A DNA stretch of 64,000 bases. It comes from Streptomyces sp. 11x1. Lineage in GTDB: Bacteria; Actinomycetota; Actinomycetes; Streptomycetales; Streptomycetaceae. A model generated the notes under the pieces. The model made no database searches. It was given only the letters and a program-made list of their open reading frames with translations, and was not told where the DNA came from. The stretch is from assembly GCF_032598905.1 (NCBI RefSeq), contig NZ_CP122458.1, forward strand, positions 5,977,001 to 6,041,000, read 5' to 3'. Of this stretch, positions 52,794-61,469 are shown piece after piece. Made by a program: the position numbers and the translations under genes. Each line of letters opens with the position of its first letter. Positions within the stretch are counted from its first letter, which is position 1.

Positions 52794-53744
52794 TCAGCCG
52801 GTTGCGGGGAGTTGGTTCTGGGAGCGGCAGTCCCGGCAGTGGCTGTGTCCTGCGGAGCGGAAGCCTCGGTCGCAGCCGTCGCAGTTCCGCATTTTCAGGA
52901 CCACTGGGCGTTCTGGGGTTTCGGGACTTCCGGTCGCTGGTGCGGTCAGGGGTGTTTCCTTGAGGCGGTAGGCGAGGATGCCGACGGGGCGGACGAGGAG
53001 GTCTGCCGGGAGTCGTGCGGTGAGGTGGTCGGTGATCTGGGCGGGCAGCAGGCCTGTCGTGAGCCAGCGGGTGACGGCCGGGGCGAGGCGGGCGGCTTCC
53101 CGCTCGGACAGAATGAGGCGGGGGTCGACCCGGCGGAGGCCGGCGAGCAGGGCGATGGCTCGGGGGTCGGCGTCGGTGAGTGAGGCCGGTGCCTCTGGCT
53201 TGGACTCGGTCCCGGTCTGTGTTTCCGGCTCCGCTGCCTGGTCCGTCTTCTCCTCCGCCGGTGCGAGCGTCTCCGCCGTGTCCCGCGCGGCCCCGGGTGC
53301 GGGTGCGGGCGTGGCAGTGGCGGGTTGCTTCCGGGGGCGGCGGGGCCTGGGGGGCTTGGGAGGCCCGCTCGGGTCCGGGTCCGGGTCTGGTTTGCCGCCG
53401 GGGACGTCGTAGAAGAACGTCCGGGTGCGGACCTGCCCGGTGGGCGTTCGCTCGCACCGACGCTCCAGGTATCCGGCCGCTTCCAGTTCCCTGAGCGCTC
53501 GCGAGATGAGGATCTCGCCCTCGTCGAAGTGCGCGCACAGGGCGGTGATGCTCACGGGGGTGCCGGTGGGCAGGGAGGAGATGTACGTCGCGACGCCGAC
53601 CGTGACCGCGCTGCCGCGCCGCTGCGCGAGGGCGTTGGAGATCACCGTGAAGTCGGCTGTCAGCCGGGTGCGTACGTGGATCACGCCGGAGGTGGGTACT
53701 CCGGCGTCGGCGCGCAGGGGCGCGTTAGACTGCGAATCAGCCAT
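52794..53744 (-). CDS. Winged-helix DNA-binding protein with C-terminal zinc ribbon
   Basis: A 316-residue protein. Residues 20-100 form a winged helix (VISNALAQRRGSAVTVGVAT, then ALCAHFDEGEILISRALREL and GYLERRCERT), residues 115-200 are a Pro/Ala/Glu linker, residues 205-280 are a second helical domain (REAARLAPAVTRWLTTGLLP), and the end is a treble-clef zinc ribbon (CDGCDRGFRSAGHSHCRDC). The family is common in Streptomyces, sometimes on plasmids, but no function is known to me. Confidence 0.8.
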   Translation of the reverse strand: MADSQSNAPLRADAGVPTSGVIHVRTRLTADFTVISNALAQRRGSAVTVGVATYISSLPTGTPVSITALCAHFDEGEILISRALRELEAAGYLERRCERTPTGQVRTRTFFYDVPGGKPDPDPDPSGPPKPPRPRRPRKQPATATPAPAPGAARDTAETLAPAEEKTDQAAEPETQTGTESKPEAPASLTDADPRAIALLAGLRRVDPRLILSEREAARLAPAVTRWLTTGLLPAQITDHLTARLPADLLVRPVGILAYRLKETPLTAPATGSPETPERPVVLKMRNCDGCDRGFRSAGHSHCRDCRSQNQLPATG

Positions 53745-54053
53745 CGGGAAGGTCTCGCTTCCTGATCGGTCAGGCCCTCGATCGGGATGCCAGTCCCGGC
53801 CGGGGGCCGAAGTCTTTGTTCGGTTGTCGCGGCGAACGTAACCGTCCGCATCCTCCGCCTGCAAGCCGGTCACCCGGACGGGTGAAGCGGCCCCTCGCGG
53901 CCAGGGAGGGTGGGTGGGCGGGTAGTTCTTTCCCCCGGTTCTTTGGGGAGGTCAGCAGCCCGCCGGACCCTCGCGGACAAGGCCCCGGCGCCCCGGCACG
54001 AGGCCTACCACCGGGGCCCGGCACGGACCGGTCCGGCTGTGACATCGCCGTGG
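53745..54053. other. 309-bp gap without a gene
   Basis: No coding sequence seen. It contains short imperfect inverted repeats (CCCCCGG-TTCTTTGGGG near 53931) that may be a terminator for the hydrolase gene upstream on the minus strand. Confidence 0.55.
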
Positions 54054-55115
54054 TCAGCGAAGGTGGGTGGCGAAGAAGGACACGGTGCGGTGCATGGACG
54101 TGGGCCACTGCGGGCCGAACGTGTGTCCCTCGCCGGGGTACTTGATCAGGCGTACGTCCTTGCCGGCCGCCTCGAACTCCGCCGTGGTCCGTTCCGACCA
54201 GGCGAGCGGGCAGGTGTCGTCGGCCGTGCCGTGGTGGATGAGGAGCGGCTCGGTGACGCGGTCGACGTACGTGAGGGGCGAGACCTCTCGCCAGAAGGCG
54301 GGGTTCGACGCCGGGGTGCCGTGCGCGGCCTCGATCTCCGCGACGACCGGGTCGCCGCCGGGGCGCTGGAAGTGGTCGATGTTCTCGGCGGGCCGGGAGC
54401 TCACCGGGGCGAAGACCACGGCCGCGTCGAACAGACCCGGGGCCACCACCAGCGTGTTGTAGACGACACCGCCGCCCATCGACCGCCCCAGCAGACCGAT
54501 CCGGTCACCGTCGATCTCCGGACGTCCGGAGTCGCGCAGCGCCAGGGCCGCGCCGATCACGTCCTCGGTGTAGCCGAGGCGGAGGTTCACGTCGTTGTCG
54601 GGGTCGTCGTCGGAGCCCGCGTGGTTGCGGTAGTCGGTGTGCAGGACGACGTAGCCCTCGCGGGCCAGCAGATCCTGTTCCCGGGCCAGCCCGCGCCCGG
54701 TGGTGTATACGGCGGGGTCGATGTACCCGTGCGCCAGCACCAGCGCCGGGAAGGGGCCCTCGCCCTCGGGGATGTTCATGATCCCCGAGATGGTCAGACC
54801 GTCGGCCTCGTACGTCACCGCGTGACTGGTGTACGCGGCGGTACGGGCCAGTACGGCGCCCAGACGCAGGTCGGAGCCGGTGTGCGGGCGGGCGATCAGA
54901 CCGGGGACCGAGACCGGGTTCACGGGGGGCGGGGTGGGGGATGCCTCCGCTGCCTCCGACGACTCTGATGGCTGCGACGCCTCTGACGTCCGTGATGGCT
55001 GCGACGGTGCCGTGGGAGGCGGGCCGCCCTCGCGGTCCCCACCCGCGCAGCCGGGCAGAGCCACCAGTACCGACACCAGCCCGGCGACGACACAGCCCCG
55101 GCCTCGCAACCGCAT
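54054..55115 (-). CDS. Lipoprotein alpha/beta-hydrolase (prolyl-oligopeptidase/S9-like)
   Basis: A 353-residue exported esterase or peptidase. The lipobox LVALPGC-AGG sets the lipid-anchored Cys near residue 23; a Ser/Pro-rich linker (about 25-65) follows. The nucleophile is in LLGRSMGGG, the acid in HHGTADDTCP and the histidine in GEGHTF. ATG 55115 is in the usual position for the signal peptide. It may cleave peptides or esters outside the membrane. Confidence 0.88.
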   Translation of the reverse strand: MRLRGRGCVVAGLVSVLVALPGCAGGDREGGPPPTAPSQPSRTSEASQPSESSEAAEASPTPPPVNPVSVPGLIARPHTGSDLRLGAVLARTAAYTSHAVTYEADGLTISGIMNIPEGEGPFPALVLAHGYIDPAVYTTGRGLAREQDLLAREGYVVLHTDYRNHAGSDDDPDNDVNLRLGYTEDVIGAALALRDSGRPEIDGDRIGLLGRSMGGGVVYNTLVVAPGLFDAAVVFAPVSSRPAENIDHFQRPGGDPVVAEIEAAHGTPASNPAFWREVSPLTYVDRVTEPLLIHHGTADDTCPLAWSERTTAEFEAAGKDVRLIKYPGEGHTFGPQWPTSMHRTVSFFATHLR

Positions 55116-55228
55116 GGGGCCAGTATCCCGCGCCGAGGGCGGGAAGGGCGGGCCACCGGAAGGCACGGCGCTGCCGTACACGCCGGGTTCCTACGGGTTC
55201 CTACGGGGCGATGCCCTCCCGCCCGTTC

Positions 55229-55522
55229 TCAGGACTGGTACGGCTGCTGCTGCGGCTGGCCGTACGACTGGCCGCCGTGTGCGCCGGCGCTCTGCTCCTG
55301 GAGCCGCTCGGCCTGCTCGGCGCTGACCTTCTGCTCGGCGCCGCAGAACGTGCACTGCGTCTGGTACTTCGTCGAGATCGGGATGAGCGGCACGAAGAAC
55401 AGCGTGAACTTCGTGACCCGCTTCCTGAGCGTGTGCGCGGCGGGGTTGCCGCACTGTCCGCACACCAGCGTCAGTATCGCGAGCTGGTACAGGTATCCCT
55501 TGGTGCCGAAGATGATGAACAT
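55229..55522 (-). CDS. Zinc-ribbon protein with hydrophobic segment
   Basis: A 97-residue protein: MFIIFGTKGYLYQLAILTLV, then CGQCG and, after a helix, CTFCGAEQKV, giving a four-cysteine zinc site. A hydrophobic strand (FTLFFVPLIPIS) lies between. The tail is Gln/Gly-rich (HGGQSYGQPQQQPYQ). ATG 55522 follows GGAAGGA by five bases. Similar small proteins occur across Streptomyces with no known role. Confidence 0.82.
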   Translation of the reverse strand: MFIIFGTKGYLYQLAILTLVCGQCGNPAAHTLRKRVTKFTLFFVPLIPISTKYQTQCTFCGAEQKVSAEQAERLQEQSAGAHGGQSYGQPQQQPYQS

Positions 55523-55779
55523 CTGATCCTTCCCGGGGGTGCCCAACGACGCACCGCGCGTGCTGCACGCACCGTACGCACTGCCTTCAAGTGTGCCCGT
55601 CCCTCACTTTTGGAAAGGGGGTGGCTGGATTATGACTGCGGGGTGCAGGCCGGGGCGCCCCAGCCGCCAGAGGTCCACCTCCGGCCGCGTCGCATGCAAC
55701 CAGAGAGGCATGCCGAGGCCCGCCGAGGTCCCTCTCGCGGTCGATGCGGCCGGCACCCCCGCTCGGCGAGGCTGGCCCC

Positions 55780-56928
55780 ATGACCAGAGAGAAGAGGGAC
55801 GGCGGGATGCAAGCGACCGGCGGCACGGGAGGGACCGGCGGCACGGGAGCGGCGATGAGGGAGCCCGACTGGAACACCGTGGGCATCCTGGGGGCGGCCC
55901 GAGGTGCCCAGGCGGGCGCCAGGGACCCTCTCGGCACCGAACACCTGCTCGCCGGCATCACCACGTCCAAGGGAGCCGCGCGCGAGGCACTCGCGAGCGA
56001 GGGGGCGACGAAGACGGCCCTGCTGGCGGTGTTACGGCAGCGAATGGATCGGGATGCCGTGCGGACGGACCGGAACGCCGGGTGGCTGACCTCCGACGAC
56101 GCGGAGGCGACCGTCGGCGCGCGGGAGGTGCTGGGCGAGAGCAGCAACCGGAGCGATCGTCTCACGGGCGCCGCGGCCAGGGCCCTGACGGCGGCGATGG
56201 CCCACGCCGAGCGGGAGGGCGCGGCGAAGTTCGGCGCGTCGCATCTGCTGCGGGCCCTGCTGGCCGAGGAGAATCGCGCGGTGGAGCTGCTGGGCGCCTG
56301 CGGTATCACTTCACAGGCCGTACGGGCCCGCCTCGACGGCACGGCCGTCGACACGACGGACACCCTGACCCCCCTCCTGCACGCCACCCGCGACCGGCTC
56401 CTCGGCCGCGACCACTACCGCCGTCTGCCCTTCTGGAAGCGGTGGCTGGTCAAGCGATCCGGGATCAACTGGGCCTCGCGCCCCGCCCGTTGGGTCGGCC
56501 TGGAGACCTACGAGCAGGCACATCGGCTGGGCGCCGACACGGTCGGCACGGAACACGTCCTCCTGGCGATCCTGGCCACACACGAGGTCGCCCTCCGCCA
56601 CCCGCACCTCGCGGGCGAGCACGCCCCCACGCCCGACCTCCGCTACACGGGCGGCGACCGCCTGACCCGGCTGGGCCTGGACTACACGACGGTCCACGGG
56701 GCTCTCACCGACAACAGCGTCCCCCTGCTCCCGGACCCCCACCCCCTCAGCCACTACCTGACGCCGACCACGCCCCCCACCGCGACCGCACCGGCCCCGA
56801 CCACCTCCAGGGACGGCTTCGCACCGGCCCCGGACCCGGGCACCGGCCCCCTGACCGAGTCCCTCCTGCTCGAAGGAACCCGAGCCCACCAACTGATCAC
56901 CGCCTTGACCGGCCCTCCCGCCACCTGA
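55780..56928 (+). CDS. Clp N-domain-repeat protein without ATPase
   Basis: A 382-residue protein. Two Clp R repeats are visible at about 45-115 (TEHLLAGITTSKGAAREALA) and 120-185 (KFGASHLLRALLAEENRAVE), and a further one near 235-300 (GTEHVLLAILATHEVALRH). No Walker motifs exist, so it could be an adaptor-like protein binding substrates for Clp proteases. The N-terminus is Gly/Thr-rich. ATG 55807 is an alternative start. Confidence 0.83.
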   Translation: MTREKRDGGMQATGGTGGTGGTGAAMREPDWNTVGILGAARGAQAGARDPLGTEHLLAGITTSKGAAREALASEGATKTALLAVLRQRMDRDAVRTDRNAGWLTSDDAEATVGAREVLGESSNRSDRLTGAAARALTAAMAHAEREGAAKFGASHLLRALLAEENRAVELLGACGITSQAVRARLDGTAVDTTDTLTPLLHATRDRLLGRDHYRRLPFWKRWLVKRSGINWASRPARWVGLETYEQAHRLGADTVGTEHVLLAILATHEVALRHPHLAGEHAPTPDLRYTGGDRLTRLGLDYTTVHGALTDNSVPLLPDPHPLSHYLTPTTPPTATAPAPTTSRDGFAPAPDPGTGPLTESLLLEGTRAHQLITALTGPPAT

Positions 56929-57029
56929 CCCACTCGGCCGCGCGGTACGGGCAGGACCGAGGTGGGGTTGACCGCGACCGGTCAGGGAAAGATCTCCCAT
57001 GCATCTCATCGAGTCGGAGGGGGCTGCTC

Positions 57030-57278
57030 ATGAGCGGTACGGCACGGTCGAGTCAAGGCGCGAGAGAGCCGGGGCCATCGCCCCAGCGCGGCTCCGCCCG
57101 TTTCAGCGACGGTCCTCCTGATCCCCTCGCCTCGCTGCTGGCCAAGGTCAACAGGGGGGAACACATCGCGACTCCGGGAGACAACGCGGACGGCGAGGAC
57201 CGTGACCCCCATGACGAGGAATGGCGGGAGCACGATCGCCACGGCCCCTATGCGCAGGGGCGCCGCCGGAAAAACTGA
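57030..57278 (+). CDS. Small charged protein, unknown
   Basis: An 82-residue hydrophilic protein from ATG 57030, seven bases after GGAGGGGG. It is Gly/Ser/Pro-rich then strongly charged (GEDRDPHDEEWREHDRHG, RRRKN). No domain recognised; probably disordered. It lies 101 bp after the Clp-N gene. Confidence 0.6.
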   Translation: MSGTARSSQGAREPGPSPQRGSARFSDGPPDPLASLLAKVNRGEHIATPGDNADGEDRDPHDEEWREHDRHGPYAQGRRRKN

Positions 57279-57308
57279 CGCAGGGGCGAAAGCCTCGCGT
57301 CCGCCGTC

Positions 57309-57392
57309 GTGTTCAGAAGCATGCACCGGGTGTTCGGAACCGTGAATCGAACGTTCGGAACAATGCATGGGCGATCGGAACCATGCACCAGG
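57309..57392. repeat. Four tandem 21-bp repeats
   Basis: Units at 57309, 57330, 57351 and 57372 share the core TTCGGAAC (three of them exactly or nearly) and a CATGCACC-like end. A fifth partial unit follows. The period of exactly two helical turns puts the cores on one face of DNA. Confidence 0.85.
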
Positions 57393-57404
57393 TGTTCCGT
57401 GTCG

Positions 57405-57660
57405 TGGCATGTCGTGGACACAGTCAAGTCGTCATCCAGCTCCTGTCTTCCCGGGGCGGTCTCCGCGCTCTTCGGAGCCGCCATGGGCGGCGTCGCCTGG
57501 TCGCTGACTGTCTGGGCGCGTGCTCATTGCGACGCTGGCTACGACGCCGGCGGACGCTTCGAGCTCAACTTCCTGTTCCCTGTGGTCATAACGATCAGCC
57601 CAGCCGCAGCCCGCCCGCGGTCCTGCCCGCCGCACAGGACCGCGGCCCTGTGCGGTGAAC
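57405..57660 (+). pseudogene. Possible remnant of a small membrane protein gene
   Basis: One frame reads CLPGAVSALFGAAMGGVAWS, LTVWARAH and GGRFELNFLFPVVITISP, which looks like a small multi-pass membrane protein N-terminus, then degenerates. No start, ribosome-binding site or normal end. Assignment is weak. Confidence 0.3.
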
Positions 57661-57670
57661 TGAGCCCCCG

Positions 57671-60232
57671 TCACCTCCAGATGGACCCCAGCCGCCACGC
57701 CCGCACCTGGTCGAGGGTGGCGGCGCCGCCCTCGGCGAAGAACTCGACGCCCGTGCTGGACGGGTCGGGGAAGATCTGGTCGGTGATCACGGCCTCGCCG
57801 CTGCCGCCGAAGACCTCGACGGAGGACCGGTCGACCAGGACGCGCAGCTTGACCTTGCCGTTCTTGGGCTTCAGGGGCGCGGTCCGCACGCCGGTGGAGA
57901 ACAGGTCGTGGAAGTCGACGGCGCCGGATCGGGAGCGGTCGACGTACAGCTCCTGGGTCGTGGTGTCGTAGCCGATGACGGTCTCCTCGCCGCCCGTTCC
58001 GGTGCGGACCTTCAGACCGAAGCGGTCGGCGTCCTTGAGGGAGAAGGTCGCCTCGATGTCGAGTGCCTGGCCGTCGGCCGTACGACCGAGCAGGGGCCTG
58101 GAGGTGTTCTTGACGGTGACACCGGACGCCGCCACCAGGCGCCTGTCCCGCAGGGACTCCAGGCTGCCCACCGGCTTGCTGGTCAGCCGGACCCTGCCGT
58201 CGATCGTGCGCAGGGCCATCTCCCGGGGGACGCTCTGTGCGCCGCGCCAGGGGGTGGTGGGGACGGAGCCGGCGTAGTCCCAGTTGTCCATCCAGCCGAT
58301 CATGTAGCGCTTGCCGCCCGGCGCGTGCTCCCAGGACACGGCCGCGTAGTAGTCCTGGCCGTGGTCGGTCCAGTCGGCGTGCTGCAGGACGGACTTGGCG
58401 GGCTTGTCCGCGGTGGTGAACCGGTCGGCCAGGATGTGGCCCCAGCCGCCGGTGTTCATGTCGACGACCTGGATGCGTGCCTGCTTGCCGGCGTAGGGGC
58501 GCAGGTCGAAGGAGGCCCAGTCGAGGGTCTCGCTGTCGGTGCCGGTGGCGGTGCGGACGACCTCGCCGTCGACGATCAGGTTGACGGACGTCTCGGCGGA
58601 GACGCGCGGCGGCTCGGAGTCGGAGAGCACGATGTGGTCGACGTTGAGGTGGCCCCAGCCGCCGGTGTTTTCGTCGACGATCCTGATCCGCGCCTTCTTC
58701 CCGGCGAGGTCGTCGACATCCCAGGTCGCCCAGTCGAGCGCTTCGGCGTCCTTCCCGGTGGCGCTGCGGACGACCTGGCCGTCCACGAGGAGTTCGACGG
58801 CGGCGGGGTGGTCGGAGCCGGCCGGATGATTGCCGCCGCCGACGAGGAGGTTGACGTACTTCTTGTCGAGGGTGAACTCGGGCGAGGTGAGGGTTCCGGT
58901 GGTGGAGTCCCCGTTCAGGAAGGTGTTGACCAGCCCGCCGCCCAGGAAGCCGGAGACCTGGTGCTGGCCGGGGAGGGTGCCGGCGGCCGGTGCGGTGCCG
59001 AAGGCGTCCCCGGTCGCCGTCCAGTCGCCGTACGTGTCGCCCTCGAAGTCGGCCAGGACCGTGCCCTCGGGCGGTGTCCGCTCCAGGACCGTGCCGTCCT
59101 TGTGCGGATGCCGCCCCCCGCCGATCTTGAAGTTCAGGTAGGGGCTGTCGACGGTGAAGGAGGGAGAGGTGAGGGTTCCGGTGGTGCGGTCACCGCCGTG
59201 GAAGCTGTTGGCGAGGCCCTTGCCCTCGAAGCCGGTGACCGGTCCCTGCCCGTCCACCGCCCCGGCCGCCGGCGCTCGGCCGAACGCGCTGCCGGTGGTG
59301 GTCCACGCATCGAAGTCGGTGCCCTCGAAGTCCTGCACCACCGTGCCCGTGGGCGGGGTGTAGGTGCCCTTGTCCTCGGCGGTGAACTTCTTGCCGTCGA
59401 AGTCGCCGATGAAGTACTGCGAGCCCGAACCGCCCGCGATTCCACCCGGGTTGAGGTTCACGACCAGGACCCACTTGATGTTCTTCCTGTCGCCGTCCAC
59501 CGCGAGGGGGAACAGGTCGGGGCACTCCCACACGCCGCCCGTCGCGCCGGTCGGCCCGAACTCGCTGAGCAGACTCCAGTCCTTGAGGTTCTTCGACGAG
59601 TAGAACTGCACCTTGTGCTCTTCGGACAGCGAGACCGTCATGAGCCAGCTCCGGGTCGGCGCGTACCACTGGACCTTCGGGTCGCGGAAGTTGCGGGAGC
59701 CGATGTCGATGACGGGATTGCCCTGGTACTTGGTCCAGGTGCGGCCGCGGTCGGTGCTGTAGGCGAGGGACTGGGCCTGTTTGCCGCCGTCCTTGTAGGC
59801 GCTGGTGTAGATCGCCACCATGGGCGGGTTCTGCTTCGTGCCGAAGCCGGTGGTGTTGTCCCGGTCGACGACCGCGCTGCCGGAGAACACCATCTCCTCG
59901 TCGTCGTGCGACAGGGCGAGCGGCAGCTCCTCCCAGTGCACGAGGTCCTTGCTCACCGCGTGCCCCCAGGACATGTCGCCCCAGGAGCTGCCGTTCGGGT
60001 TGTACTGGTAGAAGAGGTGGTACTCGCCCTTGTAGTAGACCAATCCGTTGGGGTCGTTCATCCAGTTCTTCTCCGGAGTGAAGTGGAACTGGGGTCTGTG
60101 GGGCTCGGTGTACGGCGGGGTGTTGGCCGCGACCGCCGTGGGCGCGAGGGGGGCCGCCGACAGGGCGCAGACGGTCGCCATCGCCGCCATCAGGCGCATG
60201 CGGGCATGCCGGGATACGCGTGCAGAGCTCAT
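57671..60232 (-). CDS. Secreted GH32 levanase/inulinase-type fructan hydrolase with inserted domains
   Basis: An 853-residue glycoside hydrolase family 32 enzyme that hydrolyses beta-fructans. A signal peptide ends near residue 35 (TAVAAN). The nucleophile is in WMNDPNG (Asp60), RDP is 183-185 and the acid/base is in WECPDL (Glu236). Two related segments of about 75-110 residues (about 303-400 and 404-500: TVVQDFEG and TVLADFEG with TTGTLTSPSFT) and a further module are inserted in the propeller after about residue 300, before the C-terminal beta-sandwich (VDRSSVEVFGGSG). AAGGAG precedes ATG 60232. A double LacI-type operator lies upstream. Confidence 0.93.
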   Translation of the reverse strand: MSSARVSRHARMRLMAAMATVCALSAAPLAPTAVAANTPPYTEPHRPQFHFTPEKNWMNDPNGLVYYKGEYHLFYQYNPNGSSWGDMSWGHAVSKDLVHWEELPLALSHDDEEMVFSGSAVVDRDNTTGFGTKQNPPMVAIYTSAYKDGGKQAQSLAYSTDRGRTWTKYQGNPVIDIGSRNFRDPKVQWYAPTRSWLMTVSLSEEHKVQFYSSKNLKDWSLLSEFGPTGATGGVWECPDLFPLAVDGDRKNIKWVLVVNLNPGGIAGGSGSQYFIGDFDGKKFTAEDKGTYTPPTGTVVQDFEGTDFDAWTTTGSAFGRAPAAGAVDGQGPVTGFEGKGLANSFHGGDRTTGTLTSPSFTVDSPYLNFKIGGGRHPHKDGTVLERTPPEGTVLADFEGDTYGDWTATGDAFGTAPAAGTLPGQHQVSGFLGGGLVNTFLNGDSTTGTLTSPEFTLDKKYVNLLVGGGNHPAGSDHPAAVELLVDGQVVRSATGKDAEALDWATWDVDDLAGKKARIRIVDENTGGWGHLNVDHIVLSDSEPPRVSAETSVNLIVDGEVVRTATGTDSETLDWASFDLRPYAGKQARIQVVDMNTGGWGHILADRFTTADKPAKSVLQHADWTDHGQDYYAAVSWEHAPGGKRYMIGWMDNWDYAGSVPTTPWRGAQSVPREMALRTIDGRVRLTSKPVGSLESLRDRRLVAASGVTVKNTSRPLLGRTADGQALDIEATFSLKDADRFGLKVRTGTGGEETVIGYDTTTQELYVDRSRSGAVDFHDLFSTGVRTAPLKPKNGKVKLRVLVDRSSVEVFGGSGEAVITDQIFPDPSSTGVEFFAEGGAATLDQVRAWRLGSIWR

Positions 60233-60337
60233 GGTGACTCCTTGTCCCGCGGCCGTCCGCGCGCCGGTGTGCACGGCCCTGGCGCGGGCGGATCGAAAGT
60301 GACGACTGGCCGACGGCGACGTCCACGCAGTCGACGA

Positions 60338-60371
60338 GATGTCATCGTTGACTTATGTCAGCGATGACATC
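60338..60371. promoter_or_regulatory. LacI-type double operator upstream of the GH32 gene
   Basis: A 34-bp inverted repeat with 15-bp arms and one mismatch. It resolves into two TGTCA-N4-TGACA-like sites (TGTCATCGTTGAC and TGTCAGCGATGACA) 17-18 bp apart. About 106 bp upstream of the gene start. LacI-family sugar repressors bind such sites; no repressor gene is in the window. Confidence 0.75.
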
Positions 60372-60559
60372 GAGGTGCCCGATTATGAGGTGCGAGCCGG
60401 TCGGCGCGTCAACGGTTCGGACGCGATTGCTCCGAGATCGGCCTACGGTCCGTGAGGGGACGGTGGCTGTCGGGTGCCGTGTCGAGGGGCCGGTCGGGAC
60501 GCGGTCCAGGAGGAATCCGCGCAGTTCGGAGCGGTCAATCGGGGGCCGGATGCAGAATC

Positions 60560-60700
60560 CAGGCCGGTGGCGCCCTGCGTGTGGAGGGCCTGGACGAGCA
60601 CCACGGGGATGCCGCTGAGGCCGAACCCGCCGACGGCGAGTGACGTGCCGTCGGGGAGGTCGGCGACCGCCTCCGCGGCGCTCGAACAGACCTTGTCCAT
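60560..60700 (-). pseudogene. 3-oxoacid CoA-transferase subunit A, N-terminal fragment
   Basis: The frame starts MDKVCSSAAEAVADLPDGTS and LAVGGFGLSGIPVVLVQALH, the conserved N-terminus of ScoA-type subunits (GGFGLSGIP is the substrate-binding region), and loses similarity after GATGL near 60560. A full subunit is about 240-260 residues. The gene is the 3' member of the catabolic operon and has lost its 3' part. Confidence 0.8.
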
Positions 60701-60716
60701 GAGTGAGAGGGCCTTT

Positions 60717-61469
60717 CTACTCCTGCTGGATGCGTACGGCGTCCGAGATGGATTTGACGCCGCCGTGCGCGGTGAGTCCGCCGTCGACCGGGATCTCGGC
60801 GCCGGTGATGAACGAGGACTCGTCGGACAGGAGGAAGACCACGAGCGGGGTGATCTCGTCCACCGTGCCGGTGCGGCCGAGTGGGGTCTCGCGGATGTTC
60901 GCCTCGCGGAAGGCGGGGGCGGCGGAGGCGGTCATCTCGGTCTCGATGAAGCCGGGGTGGATCGTGTTGACCCGGATGCCGCGCGGGCCCAGCTCCATGG
61001 CGGCGGTCTTCGACAGGCCGCGCAGCGCCCATTTGCTGGTCGTGTAGGCGACCGGGTAGTGGCCGGTGAGCGCGGCGGTGGAGCCGACGTTGACGATGGA
61101 CGAGCCGGGCGGCATCAGCGGCGTCAGGTGCTGGATGGCGAGGAGCGGGCCGGTGACGTTGACGGCATGGACCCGGGCGAAGTCGTCGGGGGTCACATCG
61201 CCGAGGCGGGCGCGCCAGGTGATGCCCGCGTTGTTGACCAGGCCGTGCACCTGGCCGTACGACTCCCGCAGTTCGGCGGCCAGTTCCGCCCAGTGCCCCT
61301 GGTCGGTGACGTCGAGGCGGCGGCAGCCGTGGGCCTCGGTCACGTCGGTGGCGATGACGCGGGCGCCCTCGCGGGTCAGGGCCTCGGCCTCGGCGGCGCC
61401 CTGGCCGCGGGCGGCGCCGGTGACGACGACGACCTTGTCGAGGAGTCTTCTGGGGTGCGGGTCGTTCAC
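60717..61469 (-). CDS. SDR-family oxidoreductase
   Basis: A 250-residue short-chain dehydrogenase: TGAARGQGAAEA cofactor motif, NNAGITWR, catalytic serine in VGSTAALTG, YTTSK, and C-terminal DGGLTAHGG. GTG 61469 overlaps the FAH stop (GTGA), indicating translational coupling. It shares the TGAARGQG motif with the SDR at 1827. Confidence 0.9.
   Translation of the reverse strand: MNDPHPRRLLDKVVVVTGAARGQGAAEAEALTREGARVIATDVTEAHGCRRLDVTDQGHWAELAAELRESYGQVHGLVNNAGITWRARLGDVTPDDFARVHAVNVTGPLLAIQHLTPLMPPGSSIVNVGSTAALTGHYPVAYTTSKWALRGLSKTAAMELGPRGIRVNTIHPGFIETEMTASAAPAFREANIRETPLGRTGTVDEITPLVVFLLSDESSFITGAEIPVDGGLTAHGGVKSISDAVRIQQE

Noticed and set aside
57309..57392. CRISPR-like array of 21-bp repeats
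   Set aside because: Units are contiguous with no spacers and no cas genes are nearby.
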